Shown piece after piece: positions 1-8,315 of a stretch of DNA of 22,798 nucleotides. The translations under genes were made by a program, and so were the position numbers. The stretch's first letter is position 1. The number at the start of each line of letters is the position of its first letter. The notes beneath the pieces are model-generated. The model did no database searches. It was not told the origin of the DNA and saw only the letters and a list, made by a program, of their open reading frames with translations. Source of the DNA: CBFGRU01 sp965651255 (GTDB taxonomy: Bacteria; Planctomycetota; Phycisphaerae; Phycisphaerales; SM1A02); assembly GCA_965651255.1 (NCBI GenBank), contig CBFGRU010000018.1, positions 1 through 22,798 of the forward strand, read 5' to 3'.

Positions 1-10
1 CAGTAACGAC

Positions 11-481
11 ATGATGACAGAAGAGCAGAACCAACCCGACGATGATCAGGATCAGCCCGCGCCGGGTGAGAGCATGGTCGTCCCCGCCCGCGATGAGGCG
101 ATGGCAGAAGAAGAGGGCGCTCCATCGGGGCGGCCGGCCTTCATCACCGAGCTGAAGTCGATCGAAGTGCAGGTCGGTGAGAACGTCGTGCAGGCGCTTC
201 GGCATCAGACGGCCGCGGCGGTGCTGACGTTCGTGCAGCCGAGTCCCGAAGGCGGGCAGCGGATGGTGACGATTCCGGTTGATCTGGAGACGCTCGCCCA
301 GATTCAGGAATTGCTGCAGGAACCCCCCGCGCGGCAGGAGGTGCCGTGCATCGGCTTTCACTGTGTGCTGAACGATGAGAAACACCACCCGTTTCTGCCG
401 GATGATGCGCACGATGGATCGAAGGGCGATGGCGCGAAGGATGAGGACAACGGCCACGAGAAGAAGGATGAATCGTCATGA
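11..481 (+). CDS. Acidic hypothetical protein, coupled to downstream TIM barrel
   Basis: I do not recognise a family. The 156-residue product has a strongly acidic, disordered-looking N-terminus (about residues 1-45), a compact predicted alpha/beta core (about 46-120, beginning FITELKSIEVQVGENVVQAL), and a charged Lys/Asp/Glu-rich tail. There is no signal peptide or membrane segment, so it is probably cytoplasmic. Two adjacent Met codons (11 and 14) could start it. No in-frame stop lies between the window edge and base 11, so a start further left cannot be excluded. Its TGA overlaps the next start as ATGA at 478-481, which implies translational coupling with the exported sugar-isomerase-like protein. 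The core may bind a partner or ligand, but nothing in the sequence identifies it. Confidence 0.6.
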   Translation: MMTEEQNQPDDDQDQPAPGESMVVPARDEAMAEEEGAPSGRPAFITELKSIEVQVGENVVQALRHQTAAAVLTFVQPSPEGGQRMVTIPVDLETLAQIQELLQEPPARQEVPCIGFHCVLNDEKHHPFLPDDAHDGSKGDGAKDEDNGHEKKDESS

Positions 482-1491
482 GCAGACGGATGATGATGGG
501 TGATGATTCGTTCAATCGTCGGCGGTTCGTGCAGTCGCTGGCGGGTCTGGCGGGTGCGGCGGCGATGGGCGCGATGCCGATGTTCGCCCGCGCGGGGCAG
601 GATGCGCACCCTGCTGCCGGCGCTCAGCCGCAGAAACCGCTCTTCGGTATCTCGCTTGCGCAGTGGTCGCTGCACCGGGCGCTCAACGGCGGGCGGATCG
701 AGCCGCTGATGTTCCCGCGTGTCGCCAAGCGCGAGTGCGGTGTGGATGCGGTGGAGTACGTGAACCAGTTCTTCAAGGACAAGGCCGGCGACCATGCGTG
801 GCTCGATGAGTTGAAGCAGCGCTGCGCGGATGAAGGGGTGAAGAGTCTCCTGATCATGATCGATGGTGAAGGTGCGCTTGGACATCCGACTGAATCCGAG
901 CGGATGAAGGCGGTGGAGAATCACTATCGCTGGGTGGATGCGGCGAAGCGGCTGGGGTGTCACTCGATTCGCGTGAATGCGGAATCGCGCGGGAGTTGGG
1001 ATGAACAGAAGGACCGCGCGGCGGACGGCCTGCGCCGCTTGACCGAGTTCGCCGCGGAAAGCGAGATGAACGTGATCGTGGAGAACCACGGCGGGTTGTC
1101 ATCGAACGGGCGGTGGCTCGCGGAGGTGATGAAGATGGTGAATCACCCGCGCTGCGGTACGCTGCCGGACTTCGGCAACTTCATCATCGACTGGAATCGC
1201 CGCAATGAGCCGGAAGGACAGTACGACCGGTACCGGGGCGTGGCGGAGTTGATGCCGTACGCGAAGGCGGTGAGCGCGAAGAGTTATGACTTCGATGAGA
1301 AGGGGAACGAGACGACGATCGATTACCGGCGGATGATGAAGATCGTGCTGGATACGGGGTACCGCGGGTACGTGGGCATCGAGTACGAAGGTGAGCGATT
1401 GGGTGAGTTCGAGGGCATCGCCGCGACGCGCCGGCTGCTGGAGCGGGTGCGTGATGAGCTGGCGGCTGAACTCGAATCAAAGAAAGAGTGA
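478..1491 (+). CDS. Tat-exported sugar phosphate isomerase/epimerase-like TIM barrel
   Basis: This is a member of the xylose-isomerase-like (AP_endonuc_2) TIM-barrel superfamily, which includes hydroxypyruvate isomerases and sugar epimerases. It has 337 residues. A twin-arginine signal is visible at residues 14-19 (RRRFVQ), followed by a small-residue hydrophobic stretch (about 20-38) and a likely cleavage near ARA-GQ. The barrel starts around residue 55 (LFGISLAQWSL). Candidate metal-binding acids sit at strand ends: E202 in IVENHGG, D231 in LPDFGNF, and E302/E304 in GIEYEGE. Tat export implies it folds with its metal in the cytoplasm and works outside the inner membrane. The start is fixed by the ATGA overlap with the upstream gene. 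The sugar substrate cannot be told from the sequence. Confidence 0.87.
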   Translation: MSRRMMMGDDSFNRRRFVQSLAGLAGAAAMGAMPMFARAGQDAHPAAGAQPQKPLFGISLAQWSLHRALNGGRIEPLMFPRVAKRECGVDAVEYVNQFFKDKAGDHAWLDELKQRCADEGVKSLLIMIDGEGALGHPTESERMKAVENHYRWVDAAKRLGCHSIRVNAESRGSWDEQKDRAADGLRRLTEFAAESEMNVIVENHGGLSSNGRWLAEVMKMVNHPRCGTLPDFGNFIIDWNRRNEPEGQYDRYRGVAELMPYAKAVSAKSYDFDEKGNETTIDYRRMMKIVLDTGYRGYVGIEYEGERLGEFEGIAATRRLLERVRDELAAELESKKE

Positions 1492-1636
1492 AATGCGCAG
1501 GGCATGGGCGGTGTATCGTGTGTGAGACCGATGGCGGATCATGCGTGGACTGATCTCGGCCCTGGTCTGTGAACAGCAATGTGATGTCGGTCAGTCGGCC
1601 GGCCGAACAGCGACGTTTGAGGGATGGAGAAGACCC

Positions 1637-4600
1637 GTGAAGCAATTGAGTAAACGATCGCGCCGCCTTGGCGCGTGTGTGACCTGGCGCACCCGATGGT
1701 CGATGGTGGTGATGCTTCTGGCGATGCTGGCGGTGTCGATGGTGCCGACCGCTGGCGTGATGGCGCAGGGGGGAAACCCGCTTGATCGCCCGCGCCAGCC
1801 GGCGGAAGTCTTCCCCAGGTACTTTGAAGGCGACGGTCTGATCATGGCGATCGAGCGGCGCGATGCAGCGACGGGGCAGGTTGTCGGCCGCCTCATGCTT
1901 GGCGATGACATTTTCGCCTTTACGGGTGAGCGGGCGTCGAACGACGCGATTCGCGGAACGTTCCGCGCGGGGGAGAATGACTATCCATTCACCGCCACGC
2001 CCGGCGAGAACGACACTTTCCGATTCTCAACCGGCGGTGCGAACTACAACCTGGCCAAGGTCGATCGGCCATCACGCGCACTGCCGGGCACGCCCGAGTC
2101 GCGGAATCCGCTGCGGGACCGGCCCGATGCAACGGGCACCGGCGAGAACGGGGCTGCGCCGATGGAAACGTTGCAGCAGGCCGTCGACGCATGGGGTCGC
2201 AATGACATGGTCGCGGTGATGCGGGTGCTGCGTCCGCTGGCTGATCGCGGGCATCTCGGCGCGAGTTATCTCACGGGCCTTCTGCTGGCCGACGGCGCGG
2301 AAGGGGTGGAGCAGGATCCCAAGGCCGCGCTGCGCTATATCGAACATGCGGCGAATCACAAGCATCCCGGCGCACTGTTCACGCTGGGGGAGATGTATTT
2401 CTGGGGTCACGGCACCGAGCAGAATGAGCAGCGCGGACTTGATGCGATCACCGCGGCCGCGAAACTCGGCGAGCCCGCCGCCATGGCAAACCTCGGCACG
2501 TTTCTGTATGACGGCACCACCGTCACCGAGAACGTGACCGATGGGCTTGCGTGGCTGCTCATCGCAGAGAAGCGCGAAGACCCCTTCGCCCGCGACACTG
2601 TGGGACGGATGAAGAACGATCGCAACATCACCCAGGAAGACTGGGATCGCGCCGCCAAGCGCGTGCCGGAGATTGAAGCCCAGATTGCGCGCGGCCCGGT
2701 GCCTGACTACCTGCTCGGCTTCAACCGCAGCGAACCGATCGAAGAACGTGCGCGGCCGACGAACGCATCCGAAACATCAGCCGACACACTCGCCGGTCGA
2801 TGGACGGGCACCGCAACCGAGCAGTTTGCCGATGGCACCACCGGTCGGTACCCCGTCGTGCTCACACTGGCGAGCGCGGCAAATGGCTCGTACTCCGGCG
2901 ATTTCTCGTTCGAGACCACGGCGACCCTGAACGACAATCAGCAGGTCACGATTCGCGGACGCGCGCAGATGCGCGGCGCGAAGGAGGGCAACCAGCTCGT
3001 TCTGCGCACCGATGACCTCACGCTGACCATCGTGCAGACGAATCAGCAGCATCCGCTCGGCGCGCAGTTGATGACGCTTGAATCATCGGGCAATCGTCTC
3101 ACCGGTCGCATCGGAAACGATGAAATCGGGTGGACCAACCTCACGCTCGAGCGTGAAGCCGGCGCACCCCCGCGCGGGGGCGGCATTCTCGGCGGTGGCG
3201 CAGGAACCGGGGGAACCGGGGGTGCCGGGGGCGGCGGCGGACCGGAACGCGAAGTTGCCCGACCGACGCTCGCGGGGACGTGGGCCGGCAGCGGTCGTGA
3301 TGAAGCGGAAGACGGGACACCGCTGACCTTCCCCGTCACGATCACGCTCGCCGAGGGCTCAGCCGGTTCGTACACCGCGCAGTTGCACTCGACGATGCAG
3401 TACCCCGTCGGCCAGGGGCAGACGGTGCAGGTCGATATCCGCGGCACGTTCACCGGCCGGGCGAATTCCGCCGGCCTGATTGAAATGCGGTCGCGCGACA
3501 TCACCGCCTCGGCCAACGGGCAGACCGAGCCGATGGGTGAAGTCGGCCTGCGATTGCGCCCCACGGGTGAAAACCGGATGAGCGGGCAGGTCGGGACGGA
3601 TATCGACGGGTGGACCGAGATCACCCTCGAACGCCGCGGCGGTGTGCCGTCCAATCAAGGCGGGGCCGGCAACTCCAACCCACCGCGCGGCGGAGGAATG
3701 AACACCAACACCGGTGGCGGCGCCGCGGCGGCCAATCTGCCGCAGACCATCTCCTTTCACAAGGTCACCCTGCGCGACCCCGGGATGGACAACATGGTCT
3801 CGCACACGCTGCTCGTGCCCAAGGGGTGGGAAGTCAAGGGCGGCCAGCAATGGAACCCGCAGGCGTTCCGCGATGCGGTGCATCTGAATCTGCGCATCAG
3901 TTCGGGCGATGGCCATGAGCTGGCGGTCTACCCCGGCGGGATGTATGAAGATTCTGACATCTACGAAATCGGCGCGCAGATGGGCGCCCAGAACGCGCGG
4001 CCCCGGCCGGGGCAGGTGCTGTCGAACGGCATCACGCACATGCCCGTTCCGCAAAGTGTGGCGCAATACGTCACGCAGATTCTCATGCCGATGAATCGTC
4101 CGCAGGCGCGGAACATGCGCGTCATCAGCGTGACGCAACTGGATGATCTTCGCCGGCAGTTGGAGGAAGTGCTCGCGCCGGTCCGCCAGAACATGGAGCG
4201 GAACGATCAGCAGTTGCGTCAGATGGGCGCGCAGTATCAATCCACCCTGACCTCGCTGGCCGAGCGCGTGCGCATCAGCTACGAAGAAGGCGGCCGCGCA
4301 TTTGAAGAAGATGTCTGGGTGCTGGGATCAGTCACCCACACCCGTCAGCAGATGTCCGGCATGCCCGCGACGCAGACCTGGAACTGGGGCATCATCGACC
4401 CCCGTGGCGTTCGTGCGCCGGCGGGTCAGCTTGATGCATCGCGCCCGCTGATCGAAGCGATCAGTCTGTCCATCACGCCCGAGCCGCGGTACCAGGCGCT
4501 CCTGATGCACATTCAGCACAAGATCAACATGCAGCAGCTTGATGCGATCGCTAAGCGGGGTGAAATTGCCCGTCAGGGCCGTGAAGAAGCGTGGCAGATT

Positions 4601-4852
4601 TACCAGTCAACCGTGCAGGAACGGCAGGCATCCAACGACCGCATGAACGAACAGTTCAACGATTACATTCAGGATGTCGGCCCGTACCAGGATCTCGACG
4701 GCTCGAAGATCAAGCTGCCCAGTCTCTACAGCAATGTCTACAGCAACGGCAACGGTGAATACATCCTCACCAACGAGCCGACGTTTGACCCCAACGATCA
4801 ACCCCACTCCACGGTGCGCTGGGAGCGCATCAACCCGACAAACTATCGGTAA
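1637..4852 (+). CDS. Large secreted protein with Sel1 repeats and duplicated beta domains
   Basis: I chose the GTG at 1637 because GGAGAAG (1626-1632) lies just upstream and a signal peptide follows directly: Arg-rich n-region, then a hydrophobic core near residues 27-41, and a VMA-QG cleavage site. The reading frame stays open upstream to an ATG at 1541. The 1071-residue product has an N-terminal beta-rich segment (about 55-135), Sel1/TPR-like helical repeats (about 176-322; LGEMYFWGHG and LGTFLYDG are typical), and two homologous beta domains (about 385-506 and 545-666). Both begin LAG(R/T)W and end (L/I)TLER, and they are separated by Gly-rich linkers. A large C-terminal domain (about 704-1071) contains LLVPKGW and a late YSNGNGEYILTNEP motif. 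It probably acts in the periplasm as a scaffold or binding protein. Function is unknown. Confidence 0.8.
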   Translation: MKQLSKRSRRLGACVTWRTRWSMVVMLLAMLAVSMVPTAGVMAQGGNPLDRPRQPAEVFPRYFEGDGLIMAIERRDAATGQVVGRLMLGDDIFAFTGERASNDAIRGTFRAGENDYPFTATPGENDTFRFSTGGANYNLAKVDRPSRALPGTPESRNPLRDRPDATGTGENGAAPMETLQQAVDAWGRNDMVAVMRVLRPLADRGHLGASYLTGLLLADGAEGVEQDPKAALRYIEHAANHKHPGALFTLGEMYFWGHGTEQNEQRGLDAITAAAKLGEPAAMANLGTFLYDGTTVTENVTDGLAWLLIAEKREDPFARDTVGRMKNDRNITQEDWDRAAKRVPEIEAQIARGPVPDYLLGFNRSEPIEERARPTNASETSADTLAGRWTGTATEQFADGTTGRYPVVLTLASAANGSYSGDFSFETTATLNDNQQVTIRGRAQMRGAKEGNQLVLRTDDLTLTIVQTNQQHPLGAQLMTLESSGNRLTGRIGNDEIGWTNLTLEREAGAPPRGGGILGGGAGTGGTGGAGGGGGPEREVARPTLAGTWAGSGRDEAEDGTPLTFPVTITLAEGSAGSYTAQLHSTMQYPVGQGQTVQVDIRGTFTGRANSAGLIEMRSRDITASANGQTEPMGEVGLRLRPTGENRMSGQVGTDIDGWTEITLERRGGVPSNQGGAGNSNPPRGGGMNTNTGGGAAAANLPQTISFHKVTLRDPGMDNMVSHTLLVPKGWEVKGGQQWNPQAFRDAVHLNLRISSGDGHELAVYPGGMYEDSDIYEIGAQMGAQNARPRPGQVLSNGITHMPVPQSVAQYVTQILMPMNRPQARNMRVISVTQLDDLRRQLEEVLAPVRQNMERNDQQLRQMGAQYQSTLTSLAERVRISYEEGGRAFEEDVWVLGSVTHTRQQMSGMPATQTWNWGIIDPRGVRAPAGQLDASRPLIEAISLSITPEPRYQALLMHIQHKINMQQLDAIAKRGEIARQGREEAWQIYQSTVQERQASNDRMNEQFNDYIQDVGPYQDLDGSKIKLPSLYSNVYSNGNGEYILTNEPTFDPNDQPHSTVRWERINPTNYR

Positions 4853-4912
4853 GCCGCTGCAACAATAAAGAACGCCGGACGCGCGTGAATTGCCGCGCAG
4901 GTCGATCGCGGT
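4853..4912. other. Convergent intergenic gap
   Basis: This 60-bp gap separates the 3' ends of the large secreted protein (plus) and the response regulator (minus). It contains only a weak GCGCG/CGCGC inverted repeat near 4880-4898 without a following T-run, so I do not call a terminator. Confidence 0.3.
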
Positions 4913-5590
4913 TCATGCTTCGACCAGACCTTCACGAATGGCAAAGCGAACGAGTTCGCCCCGGTCGTGAATGTCGAGTTTCTGCATGATCTTCTCGCGG
5001 TGGCCGTCCACGGTCTTCGGGCTGCGGCAGATTTCCTCGGCGATCTCGGCGCGAGTCATGCCTTTGCCGATCATGCGCAGCACTTCGCGTTCGCGCGCGG
5101 TCAGCGTGTCCAGCCGGGTGCGCGGGGCTTCGCCCTGCTCGCGGCCGTTCCCGCGCCGCCGCCCTTCCACCGGCTTGCACCGCTCCTGCACCTTCGGGCC
5201 GAGCGTGAACTCACCGCGCGCCACGGTTCGCAGGCCGGCCACGATCGCTTCCGCCTCATCGCTCTTGGAGAAGTATCCCCACGCGCCGGCGCGAAATGCG
5301 GAAGAAAGATAGTGATCACGCACATATGCAGAGAGAATGACCACCTTCGTGTCCGGCGCGATGCGCTTCAACTCGCTCGCCGCCTCAAAGGGGTCAGGGC
5401 CGGGCATTTCAATATCCAGCAGCACGATGTCCGGCCGATGCTCCTTCACCGCGGCGATGAGTCCATCGGCGGATGAAAGCCGCCCGACGAGGTCAAGATC
5501 GCGCTCCATGGCGAACCGCGCCTTCAGACCGTCGATCAGAAAGGCGTGGTCATCCACGCAGAGAATGCGAATGGATTTGTGCAATGTCAT
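4913..5590 (-). CDS. NarL/LuxR-family response regulator
   Basis: This is a two-component transcription factor of 225 residues. The receiver domain (about 6-125) has the full active site: the acidic pair D13/D14, phospho-acceptor D59 in VLLDIEMPG, S87 in VVILSAY, and K109 in GYFSKSD. A linker rich in Arg, Gly and Glu (about 135-160) leads to a LuxR/GerE helix-turn-helix (about 163-208; LTAREREVLRMIGKG, then RSPKTVDGHREKIMQKL). Its ATG overlaps the stop of the histidine kinase gene as ATGA (5587-5590, minus strand), so the two are translationally coupled and very likely partners. The family usually dimerises on phosphorylation and binds promoter DNA. The nearest candidate target in the window is the divergent universal stress protein gene. 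Confidence 0.95.
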   Translation of the reverse strand: MTLHKSIRILCVDDHAFLIDGLKARFAMERDLDLVGRLSSADGLIAAVKEHRPDIVLLDIEMPGPDPFEAASELKRIAPDTKVVILSAYVRDHYLSSAFRAGAWGYFSKSDEAEAIVAGLRTVARGEFTLGPKVQERCKPVEGRRRGNGREQGEAPRTRLDTLTAREREVLRMIGKGMTRAEIAEEICRSPKTVDGHREKIMQKLDIHDRGELVRFAIREGLVEA

Positions 5591-7200
5591 ACGGCAGGGG
5601 TCTCCACCGCGGCGGTGAGGGCCGCGCGAATCGCTTCAAAGTCATTGGGGTCGATGCAGATCACGCGCGGTTCATCCGCGAAATCATCACCAAGCTCATC
5701 AAGCAGAAAGATCGGCGGCGGGCTGGGCTCGCGCAGGGCGTGCAGAATCGCGGTCGTCGATTCGGGCGTCGGCTCAACGATCCAGATGACGCCGTCGGTG
5801 GTGGCGCGGTCGAGGTCCGCGGGGTCAGTGGTGATCGACACCGCGCCAGCCGCATTGAGCAACGTCGTCAACAGGCCGCGCAAACGCGGATCGCTGACCG
5901 CGATGATGAATCGCGGTGATTCCGTGCCGTCGCCCGTGTCGTCGCCGGTCATGATGGCGCGAGCGGTGGGAACGGTCAGTGTGATGGTGGTTCCCTGCCC
6001 CGGTTCTGATTCAATCGAGATGTCGCCGCCCGCGCCGCGGACGACGCCGTGCACCAGTGAAAGGCCGAGTCCCGTCCCCAAGCCGCGCTTCTTCGTGGTG
6101 AAGAAGGGGTCAAGGCATCGCGCCCGAACATCGGCGCTCATACCCGAACCGTTGTCGGTGACGCCAAGCTTGATGAACGCGCCATCATCATCGGTCTGGG
6201 CCCAGATGCGCACGCGCCCCGAGTCTTCATCCACCGCCTCGCCGGCGTTGACCATCAGGTTCAGCACCGCCTGCGTCAATCGGTGGGGGGGGACGGCGAG
6301 CGGCGGGAGTTCGCTCGGCCAGGTCGTCGCGAGGCGCACGCGCTTGGGCAGCGCCCGCGCGAGGAGCGGGCCGACCTGTTCCCACCACACCGACAGGTCG
6401 GTCGCGTGCGTGCTGGCATCGGCATCATCCGGGTCGAGCGCGAGCAGATGCAGCGCATCCGCCAGATGTTGCAGGTAGCGGGTACTCGAACGCACCGCCT
6501 CGAAATGTTCGATGATTTCCGCCGGCAGGTCGCGCGTGCTGAGCGCATCCAGCCGGCAGCGGATCGGCAGCAGCACGTTGTTCATGTCATGGCCCAGACC
6601 CGCCGCGAGCGTCCCGATCGAGGCCAGTCGGTCGGCCTGCTGAAGCTGCGCGTGAGATTGCTCCAGTTCGCGTGTGCGCTCGCGCACCAGCTCTTCCAGA
6701 TGCTCACGATGGCGCGCGAGTTCCCGCTCGGCCTTCATGCGCTCGGTGACATCGTGCAGAATGCCGGTGAACAACGGCTCATCACTGCCGGGCATGTCCA
6801 CCCGCGAGACCGAAAGCTCGATGTTGAACCGCGAACCGTCCTTGCGGACCGCGGTGAACGGCCTTGTGCGGTTGAGAATGTTGGTGCGCCCGGTCTGGCG
6901 ATAGTTCGCGAGGTACCCATCGTGCGCGGTGTGGTGCGGTTCGGGCATGAGGACATTCACGTTCTGCCCGATGAGTTCCTGCGGTTTCCAGCCGAAGACG
7001 CGCTCGATCGAATCGCTGGCGTTCAGAATCATGCCGTGCGAATCGATCGTCACGATGGGGTCCAGCGTCGAGGCGAGAATCGCGCGGAACCACGCATCTT
7101 CGCGCGGCGGAGCATCGCCAGAAGACGCTTTGTGGCCTGGTTCGGCCCCGGACATCGCCGTGGGATGGTCAGCCGCGGGATGTTCGCGATGGTCCACCAT
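5587..7200 (-). CDS. PAS-domain sensor histidine kinase with C-terminal receiver-like domain
   Basis: This is a cytoplasmic sensor kinase (no membrane segment seen) of 537 residues from the ATG at 7200. The frame is open upstream to 7374, but that would run into the divergent gene's start. A PAS domain spans about 37-155 (IVTIDSHGMILNAS, HDVTERMKAE), followed by a coiled-coil linker (about 155-190). The dimerisation/phosphotransfer helix carries H204 in GLGHDMNN. The ATPase domain has N314/N318 (NLMVNAGEA), DNGSGM (349-354) and GLGTGLGLS (373-381). A C-terminal 100-residue segment (about 429-533) looks like a receiver fold but lacks a clear phospho-acceptor Asp. It is coupled to the response regulator by an ATGA overlap and should phosphorylate it. 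PAS ligand is unknown. Confidence 0.92.
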   Translation of the reverse strand: MVDHREHPAADHPTAMSGAEPGHKASSGDAPPREDAWFRAILASTLDPIVTIDSHGMILNASDSIERVFGWKPQELIGQNVNVLMPEPHHTAHDGYLANYRQTGRTNILNRTRPFTAVRKDGSRFNIELSVSRVDMPGSDEPLFTGILHDVTERMKAERELARHREHLEELVRERTRELEQSHAQLQQADRLASIGTLAAGLGHDMNNVLLPIRCRLDALSTRDLPAEIIEHFEAVRSSTRYLQHLADALHLLALDPDDADASTHATDLSVWWEQVGPLLARALPKRVRLATTWPSELPPLAVPPHRLTQAVLNLMVNAGEAVDEDSGRVRIWAQTDDDGAFIKLGVTDNGSGMSADVRARCLDPFFTTKKRGLGTGLGLSLVHGVVRGAGGDISIESEPGQGTTITLTVPTARAIMTGDDTGDGTESPRFIIAVSDPRLRGLLTTLLNAAGAVSITTDPADLDRATTDGVIWIVEPTPESTTAILHALREPSPPPIFLLDELGDDFADEPRVICIDPNDFEAIRAALTAAVETPAV

Positions 7201-7364
7201 GTCATCTGATAGTATCTGGTGGATGCGATTCGGGAGTCGTCCGCCGTTTCGGGGTTGATTTCCCGTAGCGAAAGGCGAGGCGGCTTCGTCTGATGATGTC
7301 GATCGAGCGGGCATCATCGACCGACGTGACCGGTCGTTGGCACACGAGAGATGGAAGCGAGCAT
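7201..7364. promoter_or_regulatory. Divergent intergenic region, kinase / universal stress protein
   Basis: This 164-bp interval lies between the chosen kinase start (minus) and the stress-protein start (plus), so it should hold promoters for both directions. I see no convincing sigma-70 pair. A purine-rich GGAAG (7353-7357) precedes the stress-protein ATG at a suitable distance. Part of the interval could still belong to the kinase N-terminus. Confidence 0.4.
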
Positions 7365-8252
7365 ATGACAACACTTCGACCGCTGAGCCAGATCATCGTC
7401 GCGATGGATTTCTCTCCGAACGCGGAGCGCGCGTTCGGCTGGGCGCTGGCCTTGGCCAAGCCGCACGGCGCCACGGTGCTGGTGATTCACGCGATCGAGC
7501 CGGACCTTGAGTTTGCCAGCGACGAGGGACGCGCGAAGTACGAGAAGACTTTGGAAACCCGCGCGGTGCACCTGATGAAACAGGCCGAGGCGGAAGGGGT
7601 GGAAACGCAGTTCGGCCTGGGCGATGGCCAGCCGTGGGAAGTGCTGACGCAGATCGCCGATGAGCGCGAGGTGGACCTGATCATCACCGGAAGCCGCGGG
7701 CTGAACCCGTTCGACCGCATTCTGCTCGGAAGCGTCGCCGATCGCGTGCTGCGGCACGCGGCGATGCCCGTGTTGACGATTCACCCCGACGATGCACCGC
7801 CCGCGGAGGTGCGGACGGTTCTGGCGGCAACCGACTTCACCGCCGAGGCCGACCACGCGGTGGCCGAAAGCGCGCGGCTGATCGCCGGTGTCGAAGGCGC
7901 GACGCTGTACCTGCTGCACGTGAACATGCCGCCGATCGTCTTCGCCGAGGTGGATATCCCGACCACGCTGGTCTATCAGGATGACGCGGCGGATGAGCTG
8001 GCGCAGAAACGACTGGCTGAGGCGAAGGCGCGGTACGAGAAATCGCTTGGTGTGAAGGTCGAAACGCGCCTGGCCACCGGGTACGCCGCGGAAGCGATTC
8101 TGCGCGAGGCATCGCTCATCAAGCCGGATCTCATCGCTCTGGGAACGCATCGGCGCGACTGGCTGGATCGATTGCTGCTGGGGTCGATCGCGGAGCGCGT
8201 CGTGCATCATGCCGATCGAGCGGTGCTGACGGTCCGCGTGAGTGAGGATTGA
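7365..8252 (+). CDS. Tandem-domain universal stress protein
   Basis: This is a 295-residue protein with two UspA folds (about 6-141 and 148-292). The first has the complete ATP-binding signature G-2x-G-9x-GS (G109, G112, G122-S123). In the second copy the middle Gly is replaced by Arg (G260, R263, G273-S274), so nucleotide binding there may be altered. The ATG at 7365 is preferred because GGAAG sits 7 nt upstream and the product then starts directly before strand 1 (LSQIIVAMDFS). An in-frame ATG at 7293 would add 24 residues unlike the family. Usp proteins are cytoplasmic factors linked to stress survival. The divergent placement beside the kinase/regulator pair suggests control by that pair, which is an inference. 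Confidence 0.93.
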   Translation: MTTLRPLSQIIVAMDFSPNAERAFGWALALAKPHGATVLVIHAIEPDLEFASDEGRAKYEKTLETRAVHLMKQAEAEGVETQFGLGDGQPWEVLTQIADEREVDLIITGSRGLNPFDRILLGSVADRVLRHAAMPVLTIHPDDAPPAEVRTVLAATDFTAEADHAVAESARLIAGVEGATLYLLHVNMPPIVFAEVDIPTTLVYQDDAADELAQKRLAEAKARYEKSLGVKVETRLATGYAAEAILREASLIKPDLIALGTHRRDWLDRLLLGSIAERVVHHADRAVLTVRVSED

Positions 8253-8315
8253 TGTGAAACGTCGCTGAAACGGGGGCAGCGCGGGGGGGCGGTCGAACGA
8301 TCACGCCGCTATGCT

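Noticed and set aside
3359..4240. Minus-strand ORF of 293 codons
   Set aside because: Antisense to the large secreted protein; rich in Arg and His with no domain.
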